A stretch of DNA of 64,000 nt from Tritonibacter aquimaris (GCF_009617595.1 NZ_WIXK01000003.1:411773-475772); one strand, 5' to 3'. Positions 9,179 through 21,867 are shown, counted from the stretch's first letter. The notes: generated from the sequence alone by a model not told the origin. Made by a program: numbers and translations.

Positions 9179-9706
9179 ATGTTCAAATTCTCGCTTTGCG
9201 TTTTTCTAACGCTCGCCACCTCTTCTGCTTTTGCTCAACACGCACACCACAACCAAAATGCTCCAAGGGAGGTTGGACAATCATCCTTCGCCGCGATTGC
9301 CGAGATCGTTGAGGTGTTGCTCGATGATCCTGAAACGGATTGGACCAAAGTAAATATCAGCGCCTTGCAAAACCACCTAGTGGACATGGATCTTGTGACC
9401 ACCCGGGCCAAGGCCACAGCGGAAACAAACGGTTTGACTGTGGCGCTCACGGCCTTGGGCGAAGGCGAAACCGTTGGAGCAATTCAGCGGATGACAGTAG
9501 CCCATGCGCCGATGCTTGCGACCGAGACAGGCTGGAACATTGACACCGAGGTCACGATGTCCGGTGCCATCATGCACATCACTGTGACCTCTGAGGCCGA
9601 TCTTGCGCGGGTGGTAGGTCTGGGTTTCTATGGGGTCATGACAATCGGTGCCCATCATCAGGCACATCATTTACAGATCGCGTTGAGCGCCGATCCGCAT
9701 CATTGA
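9179..9706 (+). CDS. exported His-rich protein of unknown function
   Basis: 175 residues; family not recognised. A signal peptide (MFKFSLCVFLTLATSSAFA) leads to a mature protein starting with histidines (QHAHHNQN). The protein also ends in a His cluster (GAHHQAHHLQ and a terminal DPHH), suggesting metal binding. The central region is a mixed alpha/beta domain. The ATG was chosen for the signal peptide; longer in-frame translations run back over the regulator gene. Context with copCD and a Crp/Fnr regulator suggests a periplasmic copper-related function, but this is inference. Confidence 0.6.
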   Translation: MFKFSLCVFLTLATSSAFAQHAHHNQNAPREVGQSSFAAIAEIVEVLLDDPETDWTKVNISALQNHLVDMDLVTTRAKATAETNGLTVALTALGEGETVGAIQRMTVAHAPMLATETGWNIDTEVTMSGAIMHITVTSEADLARVVGLGFYGVMTIGAHHQAHHLQIALSADPHH

Positions 9707-10070
9707 GCTATTTCTGCTCCCTGCTGGTTCTCGAATGCGCATTTCGGGACTAGTGGTAAAGCTTTGTTAATACGCAAAAGTCACAGGTTCCGCGCGTGTT
9801 GTCGACATTCACGCAGACCGCAGCATCGGTCAAAGCGGACTCAAACTGCCATTTTCCGCACCGCAGGGAGCTTCGCGCAGGATTGCGCCCCTTATCTGCA
9901 GCTGCCCCCTCACTACGCTTGCTGACGGGCGCAAGTGAAGGGTGATACCCTCGCCAACCGCTGACAGTGCGCCACGAAAATGTGACCCTAAAATCCTTGG
10001 GACTTTGGTCGCGCTTGGTTCAAGCTCCACAGCACTTAAATTTCAAAGACACACAGAGGGAGGAGATCTG
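9707..10070. other. intergenic stretch without a supportable gene
   Basis: Nothing with coding character was found on either strand. This stretch marks the return from the A/T-richer copper cluster to the GC-rich backbone. It ends in a good ribosome binding site (GGGAGGAG) for the DUF779 gene. No tRNA, IS end or flanking direct repeat was seen. Confidence 0.4.
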
Positions 10071-10418
10071 ATGGCGGAACAATTGGAAAAAGTTGTGATC
10101 ACCGAGGCAGGCCGCGCCCTGCTTGCGGAATTGCGCGCCGAACATGGCAATGTGGTGTTTCAGCTCTCGGCGGGGTGCTGCGATGGGACTGGCGCCATGT
10201 GTTTCACGGAAAACAGCGCCTTTATCGGCACCAATGATGTGAAACTCGGCGAAGCCGATGGCGCGGGCGTCTGGGCCTCACCCTCGATTGCCGGGATCTG
10301 GGAAAACTCACAGCTGATCATCGATGCAGGCCCCGGCAGCGGTGATGGCTTCAGCCTTGATAATGGCCGCACCACCCGGTTTCTGACCAAAGCACGCATT
10401 ATCTCACCCAGCGCGTAA
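10071..10418 (+). CDS. DUF779 domain protein
   Basis: 115-residue protein with the DUF779 hallmarks FQLSAGCCDGTGAMC (paired cysteines) and ENSQLIIDAGPGSGDGFSLD. The family is small, conserved and often found beside aldehyde or alcohol dehydrogenase genes; its biochemical role is not established. GGGAGGAG sits seven bases before the ATG. It converges on oxyR with only six bases between the stops. No dehydrogenase gene is adjacent here. Confidence 0.85.
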   Translation: MAEQLEKVVITEAGRALLAELRAEHGNVVFQLSAGCCDGTGAMCFTENSAFIGTNDVKLGEADGAGVWASPSIAGIWENSQLIIDAGPGSGDGFSLDNGRTTRFLTKARIISPSA

Positions 10419-10424
10419 CCCGAC

Positions 10425-11318
10425 CTATGCAGGCGCGCAGATGCGGCGCAACTGATCCGCCAGTGCCCGCAGCTTTGCATCCATCGGCGTGCTCTGTCGC
10501 CAGATCAGACCAATCTGGCGGCTGGGCTGCGGCGCGCCAAAGGATGTCACCGCCACATCCGCCGAGCGGGTTTCAATATTGACCGCCATCTGCGGCAGAA
10601 GCGTCACCCCCAGCCCCGCATTCACCATCTGCACCAATGTGGACAGCGCGCTGCCATCCATCACCTCGCGCGGCTGGCTCGGACGCAACTCACAAAAGCT
10701 CAAGGCCTGTTCACGAAAACAATGGCCTTCTTCCAGCAGCAACAGCTGCATTTCGCGCAGCTGATCACGCCCCGGCACCGGTTTTTCTGCATCCGCACGT
10801 GGGCGCACCAGCACGAACTCTTCTTCAAACAACGCCTCTTCGACAAAACCCGCATCCCCGATGGGCAATGCCACAATCGCCAGATCCAGCGCGCCATCTT
10901 TCAGCGCCTGCACGAGTTGCTGGGTCTGGCTTTCACGAATGCGCAGCTCTACCTGCGGATATGCGCGCTGAATGCCCTGCACCACTTTGGGCAACAGATA
11001 GGGCGCAACCGTGGGAATCACCCCCAGCCGCAGGGCCCCCGCCAGCCCGTCGCCCATGGCGCGGGCCAGATCTCCCAGCTCATCCACCGAACGCAGGATT
11101 TCTTGCGCCCGCAGCCGGAACGCCTGACCAAAGCTCGTAAGCCGCACAGACCGCGGCCCGCGTTCAATCAACGTCTGGCCCAGCGTGGTCTCTAATTCCT
11201 TGATCTGCACCGACAATGCAGGCTGCGACACCGCTGCCGCATCCGCTGCGCGACCAAAATGCCCTTGCTGTGCCAGCGCCTCGAAATACCTCAATTGGCG
11301 GAGTGTGATATTAATCAT
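10425..11318 (-). CDS. oxyR: hydrogen-peroxide-responsive LysR regulator OxyR
   Basis: 297-residue LysR protein. The N-terminal winged HTH (HFGRAADAAAVSQPALSVQIKELE) is followed by a periplasmic-binding-like effector domain carrying the two redox cysteines of OxyR at residues 200 and 209 (GHCFREQALSFCE). A disulfide between these in peroxide-treated cells switches the protein to activator. It is divergent from katG, its classical target, across about 130 bases containing a LysR-type dyad. Confidence 0.95.
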   Translation of the reverse strand: MINITLRQLRYFEALAQQGHFGRAADAAAVSQPALSVQIKELETTLGQTLIERGPRSVRLTSFGQAFRLRAQEILRSVDELGDLARAMGDGLAGALRLGVIPTVAPYLLPKVVQGIQRAYPQVELRIRESQTQQLVQALKDGALDLAIVALPIGDAGFVEEALFEEEFVLVRPRADAEKPVPGRDQLREMQLLLLEEGHCFREQALSFCELRPSQPREVMDGSALSTLVQMVNAGLGVTLLPQMAVNIETRSADVAVTSFGAPQPSRQIGLIWRQSTPMDAKLRALADQLRRICAPA

Positions 11319-11341
11319 AAGATTTTCCTATCACGGCAATG

Positions 11342-11359
11342 AATTAAAGCAACTTAATT
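11342..11359. promoter_or_regulatory. LysR-type dyad in the oxyR-katG intergenic region
   Basis: AATTAA-N6-TTAATT is an inverted repeat located 24 bases upstream of the oxyR start and about 90 bases upstream of katG. This is where an OxyR binding site controlling both genes would be expected. It is not the E. coli OxyR consensus, so assignment rests on symmetry and position. Confidence 0.45.
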
Positions 11360-11379
11360 TTATCAATTGAGCTTGTTAG

Positions 11380-13614
<2,235 letters not shown>

Positions 13615-13621
13615 AACAACA

Positions 13622-13647
13622 CAGGCGGTGTTCCACTCCACCGCCTG
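13622..13647 (+). terminator. stem-loop after katG
   Basis: CAGGCGGTG-N8-CACCGCCTG is a perfect 9-bp stem starting eight bases after the katG stop. There is no following T-run, so it may stabilise the 3' end or act with Rho rather than being a classical intrinsic terminator. Confidence 0.5.
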
Positions 13648-13681
13648 ATATCATCTCAAAATCACGTATCAGCGGGCTGCC

Positions 13682-14161
13682 TCAGGCGGCCCGCTGTTTA
13701 AGTTTCAGCCGCATAAACACGCATGCGGGATCCGCCTCATAGCTGCCAAAGGGCACGCAATATTCATAGCCCAACGCCTCATAGAGCGCCCGCGCCCCAT
13801 CATAGCCTGGACATTGTTCTGAACCAGTCTCCAGAACCAAAGCGCTGTGGCCTGCCGCATAGGCTTCCTCGGCCAGGTGCTCCATCATCTGCCGGGCAAT
13901 GCCACGTCCCCGCATCTCCTCGAGAACATGAACAGATTTCACCTCAACGCTGCCATCGTCCAACGGCAACAGCGCGCCGCAGCTCACTGCGCGCGCATCG
14001 TCAAAGGCGGCCCAGAACTGCAGCCCCTTTGCCCGCATCGCCTTGGCATCCAAAGTATGATTGGCTTCATCCGGGCAATTGGCGGTGGAATGCGTAAAAT
14101 GCGACTGCAGCAAATCCTGCAATTCGGGTGCGGCAGGGTCAGCCAGGCGAATATCAATCAT
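13682..14161 (-). CDS. GNAT-family N-acetyltransferase
   Basis: 159 residues with a complete GNAT fold. The VEVKSVHVLEEMRGRGIARQMMEHL segment holds the acetyl-CoA pyrophosphate loop (RGRGIA), followed by ALVLETGSEQ and the YEALGYEYC strand. The N-terminal HSTANCPDEANH segment resembles YjaB/PaiA-like small acetyltransferases, but the substrate is unknown. The ATG eight bases after AAGGA is preferred over a GTG two codons upstream that is too close to it. The gene faces katG tail to tail. Confidence 0.85.
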   Translation of the reverse strand: MIDIRLADPAAPELQDLLQSHFTHSTANCPDEANHTLDAKAMRAKGLQFWAAFDDARAVSCGALLPLDDGSVEVKSVHVLEEMRGRGIARQMMEHLAEEAYAAGHSALVLETGSEQCPGYDGARALYEALGYEYCVPFGSYEADPACVFMRLKLKQRAA

Positions 14162-14311
14162 GTTCACGGTCCTTCAAATCTCGCACAACCCTAACACACA
14201 ACCTGTGGCAAAGCGCTGTCAGTTTTGTAACCGTCTCGCTACAGCGCCAACACCAGCACAAACCTGTCAAAAAAACAGGCACTTCGCCCGAAGCTACCGC
14301 CAAAACGCAAA

Positions 14312-14334
14312 CAGCCGACCCAAAGGGCCGGCTG
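14312..14334 (-). terminator. terminator of the ABC solute-binding protein gene
   Basis: The stem CAGCCGACCC / GGGCCGGCTG with an AAA loop (one G-T wobble) is followed on the minus strand by TTTGCGTTTT. It lies about 30 bases after the stop of the gene at 14363. Confidence 0.7.
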
Positions 14335-14362
14335 CCTGACTTATCGCGTGGGGGGAGCGAAA

Positions 14363-15331
14363 TTATTCAGCGCCAAACACATCCGCGAATTTGGCTTTGT
14401 TGGCATCTGCATCCGCCAGCGCCTTGGCCGGGTCAAACGCCATCAGTTTGATCTCGTCACGTGCTGGGAAACCTGCTGGTACACCCATGTCATTGCGCGC
14501 GGGGATATAGCCCATTTCCAGAACCAGATCCTGACCGTTCTGCGACAGCACAAAATCAACAAACTTCTGCGCCGCAGGCACGTTCTTGGCGGTCGACAGG
14601 ATCGCAACCGGCTCGGTCACATAAGACACGCCTTCTTCGGGGAAGACGAACTCAACAGGGGAGCCTTCCGCTTTGTTGCGGATGGCAAGGAAATCAACAA
14701 CCATGCCGTAGGGCTTTTCGCCCGCAGCAACCGCCTTAAAGGTGCCACCGTTGCCGCCTTTGGCGCGGGCGTCATTGTCGGCAAGCTTGTTGTAGTAATC
14801 CCAGCCCAGATCCTTGTCACCGGTCAGGGTTGCAAGGTGAATAAGCGCAGCACCTGAATACAGCGGCGATGGCATTGCGATCTGGCCTTTGACCGCCGGA
14901 TCCACCAGATCATCCCATGAGGTGGGCGCGCTCTCAACACCGGTGTTATAAACGATGCCGGTGGTGATCAGCTTGGTCGAGTGATAAAACCCATCCGCGC
15001 TATAAAGCGCCGGATCATAGGCCTGCGCCTCATCCGATTTATACGCCAGCAGCTGCCCGGCCTGCGCCATGCCTTCCAGTGTCACGGTATCCGCAATCAG
15101 CAGCACATCCGGCTGCGGGCTGCCCGCTTCGATCTCGGCACGCAGACGCGCCATCAGCTTGGTGGTGCCATCGCGCACCCACTCCACATCAACGCCGGGG
15201 TTTGCGGCTTCAAACGCATCAACGGTACGCTGCGCATCCGCATTGGGCTGCGAGGTATAAAGGGTCAGGGTTTCGGCCAGACCAGAAGTGGCCAACAGGG
15301 CCAAAGCGGTAGCAGACAGCAGTGTCTTCAT
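14363..15331 (-). CDS. ABC transporter solute-binding protein, Fe(3+)/FbpA-like
   Basis: 322 residues with a signal peptide (MKTLLSATALALLATSGLAE) and the family 1 binding-protein pattern of iron and 2-aminoethylphosphonate importers: LTLYTSQPNADAQRTVDAFE, PQPDVLLIADTVTLEGM and GYIPARNDMGVP. It would capture the ligand in the periplasm for an inner-membrane importer, but no permease or ATPase is adjacent, so it is an orphan here. The ATG with GGAG upstream and a proper signal peptide is chosen over a longer in-frame reading. The ligand (iron or another small anion) cannot be fixed by eye. Confidence 0.85.
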   Translation of the reverse strand: MKTLLSATALALLATSGLAETLTLYTSQPNADAQRTVDAFEAANPGVDVEWVRDGTTKLMARLRAEIEAGSPQPDVLLIADTVTLEGMAQAGQLLAYKSDEAQAYDPALYSADGFYHSTKLITTGIVYNTGVESAPTSWDDLVDPAVKGQIAMPSPLYSGAALIHLATLTGDKDLGWDYYNKLADNDARAKGGNGGTFKAVAAGEKPYGMVVDFLAIRNKAEGSPVEFVFPEEGVSYVTEPVAILSTAKNVPAAQKFVDFVLSQNGQDLVLEMGYIPARNDMGVPAGFPARDEIKLMAFDPAKALADADANKAKFADVFGAE

Positions 15332-15618
15332 CGGGATACTCCAACATTTGAGACTTGAGCACAAAGCTGCCGCCGAAATAGTGCCTGCTTTGCAACACCC
15401 ATATGACACTGATGATTCAGCAATATTACGTTTGACCCAAATGGGTCGTTTTCGAACGAAAACAGGAAAAAACTTTGCGATGGCTCTGCTCATCCCGTGC
15501 TTTGCGATGAAGAAAGCCAAAGAAACAGCATGGATACAGGGCTTCGCACGAAAGCGTCATTTGCACCTAAGGGTTGCACAACCTAGGGTCGCAGACATTG
15601 ATCAAGACAACATTTGCT

Positions 15619-16158
15619 ATGACCCCGACACTTATTTTTCTGCTGATCACACTTACACCACCTGTGCTGGCGCGCTGGCTTCGTTCGGATATTGCGATCT
15701 TGTTTGTCGCCGCCGCGCTTGGCTTTGGCCTATGTGCCATTGCTGTTACGGCCAGCAGCGCGTCCAACAGGATGGATGCTGTTTTTATCACAAATGAAAC
15801 AGTGCGCGACATCACGTCGGGGCTTCCATGGATGACATTGATGCAAATCTCTGGCCTGCTGCTGATTTGTGGCGCCATCACATGGCTACAGGAACGGCTA
15901 AACGCCATGCACACCCCAATGCTCAGCAGACTGTCATTTTGGGGATTGTATCTGGGTTTGCTCGTGCCCGTCTTCTCTGTCGTTTTCCTAGTCTTGGTTG
16001 CCGAAGCACAAGCGTATCTGCGCGCACCCGGCTTCAAAGACGGTCTGCGCCTGATCTACTTCGCTGCAACCTATCTCGGCTACGCAGCGCTTTTGTCACT
16101 CGCTGGTTTGTTGCTCTATTCCATCACACGCCATTTCAGGCGCAGCGCAACACCTTAA
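15619..16158 (+). CDS. multi-pass membrane protein of unknown function
   Basis: 179 residues with about five predicted transmembrane helices and a basic C-terminus (RHFRRSATP). No family was recognised. The ATG is used; a TTG 45 bases upstream is also open. No convincing ribosome binding site is visible. Its stop overlaps the stop of the convergent MYG1-family gene by a few bases (TTAA), so the two transcripts collide. Base composition is lower in G+C than its neighbours. Confidence 0.55.
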   Translation: MTPTLIFLLITLTPPVLARWLRSDIAILFVAAALGFGLCAIAVTASSASNRMDAVFITNETVRDITSGLPWMTLMQISGLLLICGAITWLQERLNAMHTPMLSRLSFWGLYLGLLVPVFSVVFLVLVAEAQAYLRAPGFKDGLRLIYFAATYLGYAALLSLAGLLLYSITRHFRRSATP

Positions 16159-17099
16159 ACCGCCGCCACCGCAAGTTCTGCCATCTTGAGGATCCCCTCA
16201 CGGCTGTCGGCCACCGCAATGAAACGGCCGTTGTGGCAGAATTTCGCGCCCTGAACGCCAGAGGCTGCTTCAAGATCGCCATCGGTCAACCCGGCCCAGG
16301 CCTCGGGCAGGTCGGCGCGGTTTTCAAAGGTGTCGCCGCCCTTGCGGATGGTGGTCAGCGTCCAGTCATCGCCGCGCGGGTGCACCACAAACAACAGATG
16401 ATCCGCCTGCATGTCTTCCACAGCAGAGCGAAACGGCATGCCCATCGCCAGTTCAAGCACCTTGCCCGCGCCGGTGGCTGTGATCGCCTCACGCACCATG
16501 GTTTCGGCGCGACGCTTGGCCAGTTTGCGGCGAATGCTGGCCTCAACCAGCTGGCGTGCCAGCTCCAGCGCCTGACCAAAGGCGCGGTCTTCGCCATCTT
16601 CGGTGGTGTCATCAAACACGGGCTTCAGGCTTTCGATCAAAGCAGGTAGGGTCAGCCCCGCCAGCATCGGCCCGGCTTCGCCCGGGTTCATCACCCCATT
16701 GTCCATCAGATCAATCGGCAGCACAAAGCCACGATCAAAGGACGCGTGAATATCTTCCAGATGCGCCTCGGGTACCTCAAGCGCGCGCAGATACTCCAGA
16801 CCGTAATGCGCCCAGATCAAACCAAAGGAACTAAAAGGCTGCGCTGTCTCCCCCTCATCACAGGGGCGCAGCGGCACCGGTTTCTGGTGGTGATCAAAGA
16901 TCTGGCGCGCCGCATCAAATTCACGACCCACATCATAGATGATGCGATCCTCTGCCGGGCTGATCCATTTGGCATCGCGACTGCGCACCAGTTCGGCCGA
17001 CGGGTAAAGCGTGGTCAAAATCACAGAGGACAGCACCTCATCCGCGTGAAAGCCCCCGGAGTGGGTCACAAGGTAAGAAATTGAGGCAGTGTTTGACAT
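16155..17099 (-). CDS. MYG1-family (UPF0160) predicted metal-dependent hydrolase
   Basis: 314 residues. The family signature THSGGFHADEVLSSVIL opens the protein, followed by IIYDVGREFD, IFDHHQKP and FSSFGLIWAHYG. These are DHH-like metal-binding motifs shared with eukaryotic MYG1, a mitochondrial/nuclear 3'-5' RNA exonuclease. The bacterial function is not established; a nuclease or phosphoesterase is the reasonable guess. The ATG at the MSNTAS start removes a 21-residue unconserved extension. Confidence 0.85.
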   Translation of the reverse strand: MSNTASISYLVTHSGGFHADEVLSSVILTTLYPSAELVRSRDAKWISPAEDRIIYDVGREFDAARQIFDHHQKPVPLRPCDEGETAQPFSSFGLIWAHYGLEYLRALEVPEAHLEDIHASFDRGFVLPIDLMDNGVMNPGEAGPMLAGLTLPALIESLKPVFDDTTEDGEDRAFGQALELARQLVEASIRRKLAKRRAETMVREAITATGAGKVLELAMGMPFRSAVEDMQADHLLFVVHPRGDDWTLTTIRKGGDTFENRADLPEAWAGLTDGDLEAASGVQGAKFCHNGRFIAVADSREGILKMAELAVAAV

Positions 17100-17127
17100 G
17101 GTGTCACGATCCGTTTGCCGGGCAATG

Positions 17128-17150
17128 AAAAAGGCGACCATTGGGTCGCC
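17128..17150 (-). terminator. intrinsic terminator of the complex I subunit gene
   Basis: On the minus strand a GGCGACC/GGTCGCC stem with a four-base loop is followed by TTTTT. It lies downstream of the leftward gene at 17264 and upstream of the MYG1-family gene, separating their transcripts. Confidence 0.75.
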
Positions 17151-17263
17151 CGCACAGTGCATTGATGGGTTTTGCGCCTTATGCCCGTGTCACAGCAAAC
17201 TGGCAAGCGCGCCCTGACAGGAAAGCGGCCGCCGCAATAGCGCAGCAGCCAATAAAAACAGGC

Positions 17264-17575
17264 TTAGTGGGTCCAGGCACCGCGGCGGTTGGTGGCAAAG
17301 TTCTCACCATAACCACCGGCGCGGATATTGGCCTTGCGCGGCTTGGGCTCAACCACCTGCGCGTCAATACCGTGATCGCGGGCATAATCCAGCGCGGCCT
17401 CTTTGCTGGAGAACTTCAGCTTGACCTGGGTCTGGGTATCATCGCTTGAGGTCCAGCCCATCAGCGGATCCACCTCACGGGCGCTGCCTTGCGCATATTC
17501 CAACACCCAGCTGCGTGTCTTGGCCATTCCCGATGTCATGGCATTTCTGGCTGGACGGTAGATACGTGCGCGCAT
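17264..17575 (-). CDS. NADH:ubiquinone oxidoreductase accessory subunit (NDUFS4/18 kDa-like)
   Basis: 103 residues matching the ETC complex I subunit family conserved between mitochondria and alphaproteobacteria: [31 protein letters not shown] N-terminus, then [24 protein letters not shown] and a basic [15 protein letters not shown] end. In mitochondria it stabilises the NADH-oxidising arm of complex I, and a similar role at the inner membrane is likely here. AGGAG precedes the ATG. It is monocistronic with its own terminator. Confidence 0.93.
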   Translation of the reverse strand: MRARIYRPARNAMTSGMAKTRSWVLEYAQGSAREVDPLMGWTSSDDTQTQVKLKFSSKEAALDYARDHGIDAQVVEPKPRKANIRAGGYGENFATNRRGAWTH

Positions 17576-17780
17576 GATATTCTCCTGGCAGTGGCTAAGG
17601 GATTCCCGTGCCCCCTATATGCGCCAGCACGCGCCCCCCATCAAGATGGCAAATAGCGCGCATTTGAGCCGCACACAGGGGATTTACCCCGGAATGCGCA
17701 GATTTCCACAGCTTTGGCCATTATCGCCCTTGAAGAAGAACAAATAAGGACCAAAATCACCTCCGCCAAAGGAGTCGCTT

Positions 17781-19976
<2,196 letters not shown>

Positions 19977-20077
19977 AAAAACAACCAAACATTTTCGCAT
20001 ATTTAAATCAGCAGACACCACCTTGACGATCAGGAAAATCAATCACAGATTGCATGAGGGAAATTTAGGTATTCAAC

Positions 20078-20509
20078 ATGAGCACACACAATATACACGT
20101 CTTCATCAGCCATTCTTGGACATATTCCGCCCACTATAACACACTGGCTAATTGGATTTTTGAACAAAAATGGTCTTTCGGTCAGGCGTCCCTAAACTTT
20201 AAGGACTACTCTGTCCCTAAAGACGATCCCATTCACAACGCCACAAATGATGCGCAATTACAGGCTGCAATATTCGATAAAATTGCCAGATCACACGTAG
20301 TAGTAATTCCAGTTGGCATGTACGTAAATCGCAGCAAGTGGATCAAAAAAGAGATCAAAGGCGCGCAAGCTTACAGAAAGCCAATCCTATCAGTGAACCC
20401 TTGGGGGCAAGAACGAAAGTCTTCAATAGTGATGTCTGTATCCTCTGACCACTCCGGGTGGAACATGGATCCCTTGGTGGGCAAGATTTGGGGCCTGTAC
20501 AGACAATGA
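20078..20509 (+). CDS. TIR-like (ThsB/MTH538-type) signalling protein, putative immune sensor
   Basis: 143 residues. The chain opens with HVFISHSW at 7-14, the BB-loop-side strand signature of TIR-like domains of the Thoeris ThsB/DUF1863 class. It continues with FKDYSVPKDDPI at 41-52, an IARSHVVVIPVGMY strand, and SKWIKKEI with Glu92 where TIR NADases carry the catalytic Glu. Two 60-base lines I counted have 25 and 26 G+C, against 40 in a line of uvrB, so it looks transferred. Its stop overlaps the start of a small membrane protein (ATGA). TIR proteins of this class make nucleotide signals that activate a partner effector; that role here is inference. Confidence 0.8.
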   Translation: MSTHNIHVFISHSWTYSAHYNTLANWIFEQKWSFGQASLNFKDYSVPKDDPIHNATNDAQLQAAIFDKIARSHVVVIPVGMYVNRSKWIKKEIKGAQAYRKPILSVNPWGQERKSSIVMSVSSDHSGWNMDPLVGKIWGLYRQ

Positions 20510-20961
20510 CGACCCAGACTGATGAAGTTGCGATCTATCAAGTATATGTTCAGACGATTACTGCAACAGAGCAACGTCGGCAGAATGCAGCGGCAGTATA
20601 TCTTGCCATTGTATCTGCATTGGTGGCGCTAGCCGGTTCTGACTACAAAGTCGATCCAGTGTACTTGGCGGTTCCGATTACGCTCGTTGGCTTAATCTGG
20701 ACACTAACAATTCGTTACTTTCGCCGATTAGCAAAAGCCAAATTTGCCGTCATCCACGAAATGGAAAAAGGCTGGGCTTTCAAGCCCTTTGACCGCGAGT
20801 GGGAGAATTACAAAAGTTTGAAAGCGTGGAAAGTCAGCTTGACCCACATTGAAACCACCGTTCCCGCCTTAATTTTTCTTGGCGGCATCGGATATTTAGC
20901 TTTTAGGCTAGCAATTTTTGCAGCGCCGTTGCTCAAGCCTATCTGCGCAGCAGTTGGCTGA
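20506..20961 (+). CDS. small membrane protein (RipA-like), candidate effector of the TIR protein
   Basis: 151 residues. A soluble N-terminal helix with YQVYVQTITATEQRRQNAA is followed by two closely spaced transmembrane helices (about 28-44 and 50-69), a cytoplasmic linker rich in Lys/Trp (EMEKGWAFKPFDREWENY) and a third membrane segment near 117-140. The YxxY...RRQxN start and overall layout resemble RipA-type octameric membrane proteins; this is by-eye recognition. The ATG overlaps the TIR stop (ATGA), so the two are translated as a unit. In an immune reading it would be the membrane-disrupting effector gated by the TIR product. Confidence 0.72.
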   Translation: MTTQTDEVAIYQVYVQTITATEQRRQNAAAVYLAIVSALVALAGSDYKVDPVYLAVPITLVGLIWTLTIRYFRRLAKAKFAVIHEMEKGWAFKPFDREWENYKSLKAWKVSLTHIETTVPALIFLGGIGYLAFRLAIFAAPLLKPICAAVG

Positions 20962-21238
20962 AATAGTCAACCAAGCATTTCGAAGTGTCGGCTCCCCAGC
21001 GCCCTTCCCTTTGCCATCGGTAAACCTTCAGTTTGATGGGGAGATCGGGCGCAGACCATCCACAGTCTGGTCATGGGGAAAACCGATTGCTGGCGCGCAG
21101 CTTTGATACAGCCCCGAACCTGATTCCGGCGCGCCTTTTCCCCCCTGCAAACCCTTCTGCAACCTTTTGCTGCAAGTGTAAGCCATCACAAAAACCAAAT
21201 CTCCGCCCTTTCGGCCCCAGCCAAATTTCAAACCGTCG

Positions 21239-21535
21239 ATGCAGCAGCCCTATCTTCGCCCCCAGTCCCGCCAGCCCACACCCGAAGCCCGCCGTCTGAG
21301 CGACGCGGAAAAAGAGCAGATCGGCGATTGGGTTGCGTCTAAATGCACTACCAATGACTGCCCCTGCTGCGGTGAAAACGCCTGGGCCATCGGTGACTAT
21401 CTCATTCAAAACGCAGCCTATGTGCCGGGCTCGTCCAAACCCGGCCGCGCCTCTTACCCGTCAGTCATGCTGATGTGTTCCCATTGCGCCTATCTGCGCA
21501 GCTTTATGGCCGCGCCGATGGGGTTGGTGGATTAG
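21239..21535 (+). CDS. small zinc-ribbon-like hypothetical protein
   Basis: 98 residues with two Cys clusters, KCTTNDCPCCGEN and LMCSHCAYLR, spaced as in a zinc ribbon. Between them the chain is neutral (AIGDYLIQNAAYV). The function is unknown. No clear ribosome binding site is visible before the ATG, so the start could be later. Codon use matches the GC-rich backbone rather than the preceding AT-rich pair. Confidence 0.6.
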   Translation: MQQPYLRPQSRQPTPEARRLSDAEKEQIGDWVASKCTTNDCPCCGENAWAIGDYLIQNAAYVPGSSKPGRASYPSVMLMCSHCAYLRSFMAAPMGLVD

Positions 21536-21546
21536 GGGCTGGTGGA

Positions 21547-21867
21547 TTAGGGGTAGGTTGCCACCACCTCATACATCACCGGTTCAAAACCACGACACAG
21601 CGCGTTAAATTCACGGGTTCGCACCCGCATTTCGGTGGTGCGCAACATGGCCATAAAATCTTCGCGTTTGGCCCATTGTGAATAATTGGCAATTCGCGTC
21701 TGCGCGTCATTCACATGCAAACCCGCCGCAACAAAACCCGGCTGTTTGGAAATAAATTCCCCATAGGCCAGCTCAAGCGCGTCGAGCAGATCCTGGCAAG
21801 TGCCCGGCGTCACATCAAAAGTGGTGATCACGGTTTGAATGGGGGTGGATGTCTGGATTGTTGGCAT
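21547..21867 (-). CDS. antibiotic biosynthesis monooxygenase (ABM) domain protein
   Basis: 106 residues forming one ABM ferredoxin-like fold: IQTVITTFDVTPGTCQDLLDALE, then QPGFVAAGLHVNDAQTRIANYSQW and an FEPVMYEVVATYP end. Members are small cofactor-free oxygenases or haem-degrading or quorum-related enzymes; the substrate here cannot be deduced. It is convergent with the zinc-ribbon gene and divergent from the PNPOx-like gene. Confidence 0.8.
   Translation of the reverse strand: MPTIQTSTPIQTVITTFDVTPGTCQDLLDALELAYGEFISKQPGFVAAGLHVNDAQTRIANYSQWAKREDFMAMLRTTEMRVRTREFNALCRGFEPVMYEVVATYP

Noticed and set aside
17179..17280. Small leftward frame with a hydrophobic stretch after the complex I subunit gene
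   Set aside because: 34 residues from a possible GTG overlapping the upstream gene's end; the hydrophobic GCCAIAAAAFL stretch is suggestive of a small lipoprotein-like peptide, but there is no ribosome binding site or conserved motif visible.
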